A DNA stretch of 64,000 bases from Asterella californica (Eukaryota; Streptophyta; Marchantiopsida; Marchantiales; Aytoniaceae). The stretch spans positions 14,793,001 through 14,857,000 of the forward strand of contig JAYKYS010000010.1 of assembly GCA_036924285.1 (NCBI GenBank), given 5' to 3'. The notes under the pieces are model-generated. The model made no database searches. It worked only from the letters and a program-made list of their open reading frames with translations, and was not told the DNA's origin. Both the position numbers and the translations under genes were made by a program. This document shows positions 42,871-54,785 of the stretch, piece after piece (position 1 is the first letter of the stretch; the number at the start of each line of letters is the position of its first letter).

Positions 42871-43347
42871 ATGAGTGGAAATTCAAAAGATTGGAAAGTT
42901 AGACTTAGAAACCTTCCTCAAGGTTTAGATGTCATAGTAAGCGTCGGAGAGAGCTCGAAAGAGATTATCGTTGAGTTTGAGAACCCTAGTACAAAACCTC
43001 AAGTAGAATCTCCGAGGAGAAGAGTAGAAACCGACTTGTGGTGTTATTTCTGTAGAGGGTTGGGACATAAAGTAGTGAATTGTCCAACTAGAATCAGAAC
43101 CGAGAGAGCTAAAGGGAAGCGGGAGTTTACTGATTTAAGTCTTCGAGTGGGTCCATCGTCACCAGCGCCAATTCATCTTCTAGGCGAAGATCCTTGTCCA
43201 AGTTGTGGAGTGGATGATCTATCAAGAGGACACAAGTGCGTCGATGTGGCCGCCCTACTTACGTCAGTAGTCGAGAAGTTGGACGAGACTCAAAGAGCTG
43301 AGACGGAGAAGTTGTCGACTTCAAAAGAGGACTCGGTTGAGTTGTGA
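42871..43347 (+). CDS. C copy 2 accessory ORF 2 (zinc-knuckle protein)
   Basis: About 158 residues from the ATG at 42871 (MSGNSKDWKVRLRNLPQG). The CCHC knuckle CYFCRGLGHKVVNC lies in its middle, with a CPSCGV...GHKC cluster further on and a charged tail. It is separate from gag, which starts at 43562, and is kept open in both C copies. Possible roles are RNA binding or a split nucleocapsid. I do not recognise a described family. Confidence 0.73.
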   Translation: MSGNSKDWKVRLRNLPQGLDVIVSVGESSKEIIVEFENPSTKPQVESPRRRVETDLWCYFCRGLGHKVVNCPTRIRTERAKGKREFTDLSLRVGPSSPAPIHLLGEDPCPSCGVDDLSRGHKCVDVAALLTSVVEKLDETQRAETEKLSTSKEDSVEL

Positions 43348-43561
43348 TGGAGATCGTCATTCGGATGGTGGAGAAGACGGTGATGCGACTCAGGCTCATG
43401 ATTACCTTGGGAGAAGAGATGGCACAAGAGGTGTTGTTACAACCATTTCCTTTCATTTTATCAATGGTAGATTATTCGCGAATGGAATTGGTGATGTTCG
43501 TACTCTTTTAAGCGAGTAGTTATTGCACAAAAATTAGAAGAGTAGAAAGAGTAGTTACAAG

Positions 43562-43671
43562 ATGGGAAAGCTACCCGTGTTTCATGGGAAGGACAATGAA
43601 GATGTAGAACCGTTTGTTCGAGACTTCAAAAGGGTTGCATCGGAAACAACGTGAGAAGGAAGGAAGAATGA
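43562..43671 (+). pseudogene. C copy 2 gag start, frameshifted
   Basis: The ATG at 43562 opens as in copy 1 (MGKLPVFHGKDNEDVEPFVR) but a 1-bp deletion near 43633 (AAAAGGGTT instead of AAAAGAGGTT) shifts the frame. A TGG codon has also become TGA at 43669. Downstream codons from 43672 are fully open. So the N-terminal ~37 residues of gag are disconnected from the rest in this copy. Confidence 0.85.
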
Positions 43672-46600
43672 GTGTTGTTACTGCTAGAGTTTTTAGAAGA
43701 TTTTGCTCTTACGTGGTATGACGACCGAGTGAAGAGCAAGACACCTGGTGCAGTTGAGGACACATGGGAGACGTTGAGTAATGCACTCATCAAAGAATTT
43801 CTTCCAGAAGAGAGTTATGAGAAGCTCATGGTGGAGCTTACTCATTTGAAGCAACGTGACGACGAGAAAGTTCGGCAATATGCCGAAAGGGTGGATAAGT
43901 TGGAGCAGCGATTTCGGACGGTCCTACGGAAGAGTGGAGACAATGTGGAACTAACGATGGCGGGGATTGGAGCAGTGCTGACCAAGAACTTGGTGGGAGG
44001 GTTGAGGCCTTCAATTCGAACCCAAGTGAGGTACGAGAAGCCAGCAACCAAAGCGGAGGCCATCAAGATTGCGACAAATATGGAAGAGAGTTTGGATGAA
44101 GGAGATATCGTCCAACCTCATCATGCTGCTGTGGTGTCAACTCCGACTCCTAGTGTAGTCACAACGATCGCACCTGCACCATCACAATTGATGATTGCTT
44201 CAACGTCAGCTCCTACTCCAACGGTGGTGCCAAGACCGTTTGTCCCAACAACGATGTCTACTGCCACCTCTGATTTTCATGCCGAGCTGAAGAGCATCAC
44301 CGATACTCTTGCGGATCTCAAGATAAACGTGGTGCAGTTACGCGAATGGAGGAACAAAGGTGGAGGAGGAGGTCAAAGAGGTTACGACAACAATCCCAAC
44401 CGAGGAAATCAAAGTAACTTTGGAGGCAACCAAGGTAACTTTGGAGGAATCACTTGTTGGACGTGTGGCGGTTCTCATTTCCAGCGAAATTGTCCTAACA
44501 ATGGAGCAAGAAATGCCCAAGCTGTCAGGATGAATGTGGGTGGAGGAAATCCATCACAAGGACGAGATAAAGGGATGGCTACTATCGATGTCGTGCGAGA
44601 TCCCATCTACGAGAAAGGAGAGAGTTCAAACTCTTCTCATGCACCGGTGGAGCTTTTAGCTCAAGAAAGGAAAAGAACTCGATTTTTTGATGAACCGGTT
44701 TTCATGGAGGAGTCAGCAAGTAGAAGTACTCGTTCGAGTAATGTTTCGAGTACACCAAGGGAGCCAAGAAGGAAGCTAGGGATGGCGGATTTCACCATTT
44801 CATCTTCCCAAGCGGGATATGATGTGGTTGAAGATGTGGGTGCTCAGAAAGCCAACATCACTGTTGGACAACTGATCGCACTTAATCCCAGCTTACAAAG
44901 AGAACTCAGAGGAGGACTGAGTTCTAAGAGAAGCAAGAAGAAGAAACCCAAGAGCAAGACATCAAAGTCTGTGGGAGTTGGTGTGGTGGATGTGCATGCC
45001 TCAGAGGTATGCACTAGGGCTTCAAAGATTGAAGTCCGGTTGAATGGTCACTACGTCTCTGACGTATTGGTGGATGGAGGATCGGCTGTCAACGCCATAT
45101 CGGAGAGGTTGATGAAGAAGTTGGGGATGGAACCAACTCGCCCGGCTAGCATTGTCGTGGGGATGGCTAACAAGCAACGGGTAAGACCTCTTGGCGTGTT
45201 AGAGAAGGTGGTCGTGTCTGTGATGGGAGTTCAAACATTGATGTCCTTTCAAGTGTTAAAGGACTCTAGTTATGATTTGCTCCTAGGTAGGCCTTGGTTG
45301 AGAGCTGTGCGCACCACGGATAGGTGGCACAAGGGATACTTACGGATTGGGCCTAGAGATCATAGAGTGATAGTTCCTCTCTCGGGTGTTGGAGTTGTGA
45401 CTTCTGACTCTGATAGACCCACTAGTGACTACTGGGAATCTGATACGGAGGATGATCAGAGTGTCTCAGAAGTAGATACTGAGGATTCTTACGACCAAGA
45501 ATCCTCGTCTGAGGATGAAGGATTGGGTCGAGATGAATCAGCACATCAGCTTAGTGCTATTGACTTGTTGCCTCGACCAGCAGTGGAGAAAGATCCTGAC
45601 AAAGAAGAGTTGAGTGAGGCAGAGATTGTGAGAAGACTCTCTACCCTGAAGTTTGGTATCAATGTCACTCAAGAGGAGAAAAGTAGATTCCTAGATATAT
45701 TTCGAAAATATATCCATGTGTTTGCTTTCAGCTACAAGGATTTGAAGGAGGTGACCCTCGAGACTCATCGAATCGAATTGGAGGAGAACGCAAGATCAGT
45801 TCGACAGAAGCAGAGAAGGGTCAATCCTACAACAGCGATGATGGTCAAGGAGGAGATAGACAAGTTGAGGGAGGCGAGTTTCATCTACGAGGTGGAGAAC
45901 TCAGAATGGGTTTCACCCATTGTGATTGTCAAGAAGAAGAATGATAAGCTGCGAGTGTGCATAGACTATAAGAAGCTGAATGCAATTACCAAGAAGGATT
46001 ATTATCCTCTACCATTTATAGATGAGATTTTGGAGGAAGTTGCTGGTCATGAGTGGTACAGCTTTGGTGATGGTTATAGTGGGTATAACCAAATCAAGAT
46101 AGCACAGGAGTACCAACAGTTGACTACTTTCACTACTCCTTGGGGAACATTTGCATTTCGGGTGATGCCATTCGGATTGTGTAATGCTCCGGCCACGTTT
46201 CAAAGGTTCATGAACAAGGTGTTTGAACCATTCATAGGGAAGTTTGTTCGGAATTTCATTGACGATTTCTGTGTGTACGGACGAAAGGAGGACCACTTTG
46301 ATCATGTGATCAAAGTTTTGCTGCGGTTGGAGCAAGCCAACGCTTCTCTAAATCCAGAGAAGTGCATCTTTGGCTGCGAAGAAGGTCTGCTGTTAGGGCA
46401 CATCATTTCCAAGAATGGGATTGCGGTAGATCCTGAGAAGGTGAAGAAGATTGTGGATCTTCCATTTCCGATCAACTTGACAAAGTTGAGGCAGTTTCTT
46501 GGCATGGTTGGATATTATCGTAGGTTTGTCTTTTCCTTCTCAAACAAATCAATAGCTTTGACGATGTACATGAAGAAGGGAGTTGATTTTGACTTGATAG

Positions 46601-48408
46601 TGCATGATCAGAAGGCAAAGGAAGCATTTGAGGAGTTGAAAAAGGCATTAGTGACAGCTCCTATACTTGCTAAACCTGAGTGGAGTAAAGCATTTATTCT
46701 GTATACGGATGCCTCCAATGTAGCAATCGGATGTACATTAAGTCAGCTAGATGGAGATGGGCATGATCATCCTATAGCTTATGCTAGTAGGCAGATGGTT
46801 CCAGCGGAGAAGAATTACTCCGTGACTGAACGAGAAGGATTAGCGGTGATCTTTGGATTGAAGAAATTTCGACACTACTTGCTAGGAGGGAAATTTTCCA
46901 TAGTCACAGATCACAAGGCTTTAAAGTATATCTTTAATAAGCCTAATGCCGAAGGTCGTATTGCTCGTTGGAAGATCCTTCTAACAGAATATGATTATGT
47001 GATCGAAGATAGACCAGGGAAGAAGCATGCGAATGCTGATCTTTTGTCAAGGGCTTATGATTATGAGGGAGAAGAACCGTTTGATGATTCATTTCCAGAC
47101 GAGCATCTGATGACCATCACAAGCATCGAGGAGATACCGGACGAGTACAAGGAAATCTGGAGTTTCTTTGTAGATGGCTCTTTTCCAGAAGGTATGCATA
47201 CCCGAGAACGTAACGCGTTGATCAAGAGATGCAAACCTTACACCATGGTGGAGGGAATTCTGTTTCATCAAGGAGCAGATGGGTTACTAAGGAGAGCAGT
47301 TGGTCAGAAGGAGGCGTTCAAGCTGATGCACGAGTTTCACGATGGCACTGTTTGCGGAGGTCACTTTGCTGGTAAGATAACAGCTTTCAAGATTTTGGAT
47401 GCGGGTTATCATTGGAGAGGGATTTTCAAGGAGTGTTTAGACTATTGCAAAACTTGCGACGTATGTCAAGCATTTGCTCTGAAGTCTACTAGAACACCTC
47501 CGTTAATATCAATTCCAGTATTAGGGCCGTTTGAGAAGTGGGGTATTGACTTTGTAGGTCCTCTTAATAAGACACCTCGAGGCAATAGATACATTGTAGT
47601 CGCCACTGACTATTGTACCAAGTGGGTAGAGGCTAGACCTTTGAGAGAGACCAATGAAACAGAAGTCGGTAGATTCCTATGGGAGAGGATCATCACGAGA
47701 TTTGGATGTCCGTTAGAGTTGGTCTCAGATAGAGGAGGAGAGTTTGTAGGGAGCATGACTACTGCTATGTTACAACACTTTTCTATCAAGCCACGAGTAA
47801 CGACCTCATACAAACCAAATGCTAATGGTCTTGCGGAGAAGACCAATCTTACACTTTGTATGATGCTCGCCAAAGATGTTGGTGTTGAAACTGCGAAACA
47901 TACTTGGGATAAGAGGCTACATGCCATCTTATGGGAGTACTGAACGACAACAAAGACTTCTACTGGATACTCCCCATTTCGACTGGTTTATGGAGTGGAG
48001 TCCAAGTTGCCGATCCAATTCGAATTGGATACTTTTCAAACTATTCAACGAAAGTTGAAGAGGTCGAGAGGAGAAGATGTGGTCAGATCAAGAAGGGAGC
48101 AACTCATGGAGTTGGAAGAGACCCGAGCGGTAGCAATGATCCGGATGGAACGAGCTCAGGCGTATCAAAAGAAGAGTTACGACAAACGGTTGAGCAAGAG
48201 GGAGGTAAAACCTTTTCAAGTCGGAGATTGGGTTATGTTGTATGATGCTATCAGATTCAAGAGGGCTAGGAAGAAGTTTCTTCCGAGATATTTTGGTCCT
48301 TTTGTTGTAGATAAGGTGTGGAGCAACTTCACATATGACCTTCAGGAGCTGGGAGGAAGGAGATTTGATCGAGTAAATCATGACAAGTTGAAGTTGTTTC
48401 ATCGATGA
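43672..48408 (+). CDS. C copy 2 gag-pol polyprotein
   Basis: A 1,423-codon frame runs to 47943, then an in-frame TGA and a further open stretch to 48408. Domains by residue: capsid ~1-110; knuckle CWTCGGSHFQRNC ~262; protease VDGGSAVNAIS ~467; RT with VCIDYKKLNA ~763 and FIDDFCVYG ~863; RNase H LYTDASNVAIG ~1010. The integrase zinc domain (FHDGTVCGGHFAG ... CKTCDVCQ) is at ~1222-1265. The core has GIDFVGPL, VSDRGGEF and NGLAEK, about 60 and 35 residues apart. The TGA at 47941 replaces the CGA of copy 1 (WEY-R-TTTKTSTGYS). After it comes the C-terminal domain (FQVGDWVMLYDAI, PRYFGPFVV). No chromodomain is visible. Confidence 0.93.
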
Positions 48409-48460
48409 AAGCTCTCTCTTCACTCCGAGGACGGAGCGAAAATTTAGTCCGGGGGTAAAA

Positions 48461-49383
48461 TATAACGACTTATGTTACACATAGGAAGTTTATTTATTAG
48501 TAAGGTGTTTAGTTCTAACTAAGTGTTGAGAATGTTTATTTGCTGCCAAAGTACTTTTAGGAGGTATCAAGTTAGTCATGACTAGCTAAAAGTTAGTTAT
48601 GGTTAAACTTAGCTGTACTTTTGGCAGAATTCAGATATTTGCTAAAGAGTGAGCACTACTATCTTGTCATCTTGTCTAAAAGATAGAAAGGAGGTGGAAA
48701 GTATCCCTTATCTCCTTTTTGACTTGATATTAGTGGTTGGATTAAAGTTGTGGACTTTGTGGGCATTAAAAACAAGAAGAGATTCCACATGTTTCCTTTT
48801 TAGTGGGTCCTAGTGTAGAGGGGGGGTGGAAATTTGAGATTCCTTGAAAATATTCCAGAATCCTTCTAGAAGTTGTTGACTTTGAAGGAATAAGCCCATG
48901 TGAAAAGGTAAAAAGCCCATGTGATGAATGCTTTTACCTTAAGTAATATCTTAGTAAAACCCGGTAAAAGTAGTTACGGCTGAGTTACCGGGGGTACCAA
49001 AGTAAAAACCTAGAATGTATAAATAGAGGAGTAGAGAAGAGCTCCTCATCCTTGTTTTCACATTGTCGTAATGACAACTTGAGTAATATAGAGAGTGTGG
49101 GATATTTTTAGCATGTGAGAACTTGAGAGACGTTGTTAGAATGGAGGATTTTAGTTGATGTGTTTAAGGAGATTTTTAGTTGATAAGTTTGTGGGTGTAT
49201 GAATGAGTGAACTCAGCATTTTCCCTTCAAGTTCATGGTGTGCTTCCATAAAAGCCATCAGAGGTGATCCCTGAGTGAGAGACAGGCCCGACATGTTGCA
49301 GATTCGTGGATGACGATCGTGGAGGTTGAGAGATCGGGGGGGGGGGAGGGGTAGTTGATCGATAGGACCGCGGAGGGTTTACA
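48461..49383 (+). repeat. 3' LTR of C copy 2
   Basis: Starts TATAACGAC (TG lost by a transition) after the purine tract TCCGGGGGTAAAA and ends GGGTTTACA. It has the same TATAAATAGAGG word near 49019 and a longer G-run (49336-49346). Otherwise it is very close to 40612-41527. Confidence 0.93.
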
Positions 49384-50264
49384 ATACCACTTTCAGCAAG
49401 TTTTTCATGCACTCTTAGTTAATCTTTCCATCTCACAAGACACTAGAGATAGACTCTATTTTTTTTCATGCAAAGACGTGGAGTCTTGACTCGTAGCTCG
49501 ATCTTGCGATAATGTTCTTCCTCTCACTTACTTTTCTCTTTTACAAGGATGAGGTTTCGTCTAAGCTTGATCTAGCTTGTTGCTACGGCATTTTTCACAT
49601 GCAAATGTGGTGTCTCACTCGACGACTCGAGTAGACACCTAGCTCGTTGTCCTCACAAAGATGTCGCATCGTGAACCAGCTATATGATGAAACAAAGATC
49701 CCGGGAAAACGATTTTTTCAAACTTGTTGATAACACAGTTTTGTCAGCAGCATCTGATAGATCTTGTCGAGGAGATCAAAACGGGTGTTTAAATTATCCC
49801 AAACGGAGCAAAGACGAAGAAGTAATGTTGATTAGAACTTCTACAGATTGTTTGGTGGATGACGAAACGGTAATCCGCTAGTTGCGCATGGGAAATAACA
49901 ATAAATTATTATTTATGGATCATCAGCTAACGGATGGTCGGTGGAGCATGATTTATGTAGGATGACGGACTCCTGATGGATCACCGGAGGTGTATATCAA
50001 ACAGCAACATGTTATTTATGATGGATCATCGGGGCAAAGATCGTCAGCGCATGGATGGAAATTGACAGTAAGTTGTTATTATGATTGATAATAACAACTT
50101 ATTGTTATTCCGAAAACACATAAATGATGTGTCAATGAGCAAAAAAACGAGCTCTATTTTTCTTTCTTGGTGGTTTACTAGCAACATGTCAACTTGGAGG
50201 TGGATTTTTGGAGACGTATGCACGGTGACTTCAGAGACGTACGCACTATGCATTATCACTAACC
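49384..50264. other. Intergenic flank right of C copy 2
   Basis: No gene recognised. Short frames (49684-49881, 50081-50284) lack family resemblance. The word GATGGATCATC recurs near 49915, 49976 and 50022, a minor local repeat. This may be the decayed 5' part of the D-type LTR that becomes recognisable from about 50265. Confidence 0.45.
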
Positions 50265-51750
50265 GTGCTAAGGGATTAGCTTGAACCTATACGTTAGAGA
50301 TGGAGGTTCTGAGAGATTAGTGAATCTAACGCAAATGTGCAAGACGTCATTGAATTCAGATTTGTGCATGCTATGTATAAGATTAGACGGTTCGTCTAGA
50401 GACGGGTTGAGAATTTAGATTTGGATGAAAATGAGACATAGACATGGAAGATTTGAGCGTTCACTTGTCTATGAAAGAGAGTTGGACCATTTCCGTCGTT
50501 TCGGAGCCCAAACTTGCTGTTCTTGGATCTTCTGAGATCAGAACACATAGTTCTATAAGAAATTGAAGACGGAATTTTCATTGGAGAATTTTGAATATTC
50601 TGAGAAAATAGAACAGTAGGGAAGTGTTTACGTCAAAATTTTGACTACTTGCAACCTGAGGTTCTTCGCGATCGATGAACCAAGCTCTTCAATCTTGGTG
50701 TTGATGCGATTAGGGAGTCTTCACCTACACAGAAGAGACGATCATACGTCGACTGGTTATTGGTTTGGATGCGGTGAGTGAATTTGGCTCGCATGGGGTC
50801 GATTTATGTTAGTTTTTTCTTCATGCGATCAAATTTCTTGTGTGGTTTTGCAAAGAGAACTCCAAACGGCTTGTTTGGAGTCTTGTTGGATTTAGGGTAG
50901 CCAGATCTACTACCAAGGAAGACGGATCTCAGATCGAGAGGTCAGTTTAGGCAATGTGTGTGGATTCAAGTCATATGAAAGAGGTTAGAGTTTTCAATCA
51001 CATACGATCAAAAATTGTACATATTTTGGTTATTGGATATCAGATCTTAAGGTTCTTGGAGCCTATGAAGTCAAGAAGAAGGATCCTATCGATTTCTTAA
51101 TATCGTTTGATGAAAGGAGGAAGTCTGGAGATCAGTATTCTTCATGGTTGGATGTCTACTTCGGTGTTCGAGATAATTTTTGCTGTATCGTTAGCTAATG
51201 GGTTACGTTCTACACCCTCATTTGGATTAGAGCGATTTGATCATTTGATCTAGTGATATACTGAGCAATGGAGCACCAAATTCATAGCACCTCCGGAGTT
51301 TGGTGTTAGATAGGGATTATGCTTCATGTATCGCTAGCTACGTGAGCTACACTCTCGACCCTCCTTTGGATTAGAGTGACTAACCATTTGGTTTAATGAT
51401 ATACTAAGTTTCGACGACGCAGTGGCGCTATTACGTATGCAGTTGCTGTACATACTTTTGGATAGCGAGACGCTGTTGTGAAACTGGCTGTTAGCAAAGG
51501 AGTATTTCTCTTGCTTCAAGTTACGCTTCGACAGTTCTTGTCCCAGGATTGGATTCTATAGCTAGGTTAGGGACTTGAGTCAAACTAGAGATTGTTCTAG
51601 TCTGCTCATGTCATTTTTGTGTATACAAAGTGAGGTTTGGATATTGTTCTCGTAATTGTATAAGAGTCTTTCTCTCTCGCATATGATATCTCTACATCCA
51701 TATATCTTGCATATCCTAGACAACTCACGCACAAAAATCATAACGATATG
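50265..51750 (+). repeat. Decayed LTR related to family D
   Basis: Matches solo LTR D (12340-13706) in order and orientation. Shared words include GAGTTGGACC...TTTCGGAG-CCAAACTTGCTGT, AGAACTCCAAACG-CTTGTTTGGAG, AGGAAGACGGAT and TTTCTCTTGCTT-A-GTTACGCTTCG. The end CATAACGATA aligns to CGACACGACA. It carries many substitutions, so it is old. No frame in it is a gene. Confidence 0.75.
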
Positions 51751-54700
51751 AAACGGTAAGCGAATAGTCACTCATGATGTCATCAGAGGCGTTGTGTTTG
51801 CTACAGCACGAGAGAGCGATTACATGACACGAGAGAGTGATGATATGTCTTTCAGACGGAATGATCAATGAGAGCTTACTTGTACATGATGAAAGAGGAT
51901 CAAGTCTCAACGACAGATGTGGTTGTCACGGAGCACAAGTGATCACCCATCTCTCAAGATGGGCTGCAGGCATGACGATAGCAGCGAATATGACCAAGTA
52001 GGACTATGCAGGAAAGACATCGCTTCATCCTCTTAACTTTGGAGATATATAGTTCGCCGATCTCCAACTTTGATGTTTTTATTCGAGTTTGTGCTAAGCC
52101 TGTCACGATAGACATCAAGGGGTGTCATTTTTCTCTCTTTTTGGACTACGTTCCTTACATAAAGTGTTTCCATTGCTGTACATAGAGCTTTAGCTGACGC
52201 TGTCCACAAGAGAACAGTTTGTAGTAAGTGATGCCACTTCTTGTGCACCAATTGTATGTAAGAGTTTTGACTTCCCGGCTTGTCATATTTTAAGAGTTAT
52301 TAAATATGGAGCAATAAACGATTTTAAAACTAGAGATAGCAGTGAGTAGTCCCGATTTTCTCTTCTTCTTCTGGGTGATGGTTGTTTAGCCCTTCGGATC
52401 TCTCTATCCCCTGTTCTGCTTGATGAGGGATTCCCATCCGTTTGATATTCTTTGCGACGCATTTTCTCTTCTTACACATGTGGTTAACAAGATTTAGTTA
52501 TATCCGAAACTCATTGATATTTTCCCTCCAAGATCGAAATCACATTCCTGTCCCAACAAGGTTAGGACATCTGTTTTTTCTTCCCCGGTAAAATTCCTGG
52601 AGCCATCGCGTTGACATGGTCAACAGATAGCTATTTTGGATGTATTTGGAACCGGTTGGAAGGGTTGTTAGCAAGTTACTTTTCATGAGAAACAAAGTTG
52701 ATGTACTATAGTATATAGTACATCAAGTTACTATCCTAAGTGCATAAGATATTAAACTCTGAGTATGACTACAAGTGCTCTAGTAACCCAGAATAACTTA
52801 TTTTGCTTGTTTGCCTTCGGAGAACCTCTTGGAAAGTTTAATCGCTATGCAGAAAATGATTATGGTGATTACTTTTTCATATCAATAGAATCTTTGAAAT
52901 AAATAATCAAATTAAAACTATTTACTAGGTTTACAAATTATGATTCATCTCAAAGCTAACTACTTAGTATTGACAGAGAAATGTTATAACAGAGATTTCA
53001 GGATTTCTTGTCCACGATATCCTTTTGCGAGTTGTTCTTCTCAGAACTGATGAATTCAACCATAACACAAAAAATGATTATGGTGATTGCATCTTCATCT
53101 CTATTTAGAATCTGTGAAATAAAGAATCAAAGTAAAGCTATTTACTAGCTTTACGGTTCATGATTCATTTCAAAATCAAACTAGTTAGTATTGAAAGAAA
53201 AATTTTAGAACAGAGAATATTTCAAGGTTTCTTGGAGCAAACAGACTCAAAAATATTAGGTGGAAAAGAATATACTCATACTCGAGGTTTAAAGGTTTTC
53301 ACCAAAAAAATATTTATTTTGTGTGTTTATTTTCACATTAAAAATGTTTACTAATCAAGGTATTCACTCTAATGTAGTCTAATGTAATATTAATGAAAAA
53401 AATAATACTATCAACTCATAAAGAGGATCCGAAATTCTATACAAAGTTGACCACTGAAAAGTTATGGCTTGCTTCCCTCCAACCGTTGAGAAATATTTCT
53501 GCTAAATCTCCCGGGAAGATGCTCTAGATCAGAGCATCTCTTTTCGCGAGTCCGTTTCCACAGAACTCAGAAAATGGTTTTGGTGATTATCTTTTCATCC
53601 GAACATGGAATCTATAAAACAAAAAGTTTCAATTAAAGCTATAAGTGCTCCGAGTGACCCAGAAACTTTATTTTGCGGGTTTGTTTTTAAAGAACTCAAA
53701 AATTTAATCATTACACAAAAATTGTTTTCGATGATTGCATTTTCATCCTAATTTAGAATGTACTAAATAAAAAATAAAATTTAAGCTGTTCACCAGTTTT
53801 ACCAGCTATGATTCATCAAAGAACAAACATCTAAATATTAATAAATAAATATTAGAAAGAAAAATTTCAAAATATCTTGAAACAAAAAAAATCTTTTCTT
53901 CAGACTCAAAATATACCCGAAATTTTTTTTATTAATTCTCATGCTTTAATACTTAAACTGAGGGTTCAAAACTTTTTCATTATCGTTACAAGTTGTTATC
54001 TCGAAACAAACAGCTAATTCTTTTTTCAACCTAAGGCCTTGTATTGATGGATAAAAACAATGTTAAAATGAAAATTTCAAAATTTCTTGGAACAGAAGAA
54101 AGTCTCTTCCTCAAGCGCAAGGTACATTATGAGGACAATAAAACATATTTTTTCACGCTTGTCTAGTCGCATGTAAGACCAGCCTTAAAATGAGAGTATA
54201 AAAGCGCTAAAAGAATATTTCCTTTTTGTTCACAGTGTACTCTGAGTCTGAAAAAAATTTCCTTTTCTGCTCCAAGAAACTCTGAATGTCTCAGTCGCTG
54301 CTAAGTAGATTGTTATGAGATGGATCAGAACTTGTAAAGCTAGTGAATACCTTCATCTGATTCTTGTTTTTGTAAATTCCATGTTGAGATGAAGACCTAA
54401 TCATGAGAAATAATTTTCATATAATGTCATTCTCTGAAAGCGAACCGGCAAAATGCGATGTACGGGATAACCAGGAGCATTTGTAGTCATGCCGGGGGTT
54501 AAGCGCAGTTGTAACAGTAGTAGGCAACGAAACAAAACAAAAAGGAGGACGTATGCACTGATCACTCTTCTTGGGAGCGTTTAGAACAGAACGCTATCAA
54601 ACCACTTAGAATCTAAGCCGTGAACTTAGAGTCAACTCTAAACCACGTATAATACATAATTACAATAGTTTGAACCTCTCTTATGAGCTTTGAACTCCAT

Positions 54701-54785
54701 TCTCCCAGTGATACCATCTCGTCGGCCGTTTTGGCTTTACGAATCCTACATATGCGAACCTCCAAACTGTAACAAAAATTTGGCT
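51751..54785. other. AT-rich intergenic DNA with degenerate repeats
   Basis: No gene recognised; the short frames have no family resemblance. From about 52775 to 53900 a ~200-250-bp motif recurs. It has AAATGATTATGGTGATTNC, TTTTCATC, AGAATCTNTGAAATAAANAATCAA and TTTAC(T)AG-TTTAC-A-TATGATTCAT, near 52850, 53080, 53575 and 53720, in one orientation. 54195-54300 looks like a copy of the dispersed repeat at 1845-2225. 3' flank of the GH31 gene lies at the right edge. Confidence 0.5.

Larger units (their letters stand above)
40612..49383 (+). mobile_element. Element C copy 2: nearly intact gypsy retrotransposon
   Basis: LTRs are at 40612-41527 and 48461-49383 and the whole element is 8.8 kb. The target duplication is GTAC at 40608-40611 versus ATAC at 49384-49387, one transition apart. 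The 3' LTR begins TATAAC instead of TGTAAC, again one transition. The order is primer site, leader repeats, accessory ORFs 1 and 2, then one gag-protease-RT-RNase H-integrase frame. Defects are few: a 1-bp deletion and a stop near the gag start, and a CGA-to-TGA stop in integrase. Confidence 0.95.

Noticed and set aside
52033..52251. 72-residue minus-strand frame
   Set aside because: No family resemblance, no conserved neighbour, and AT-rich decayed surroundings.
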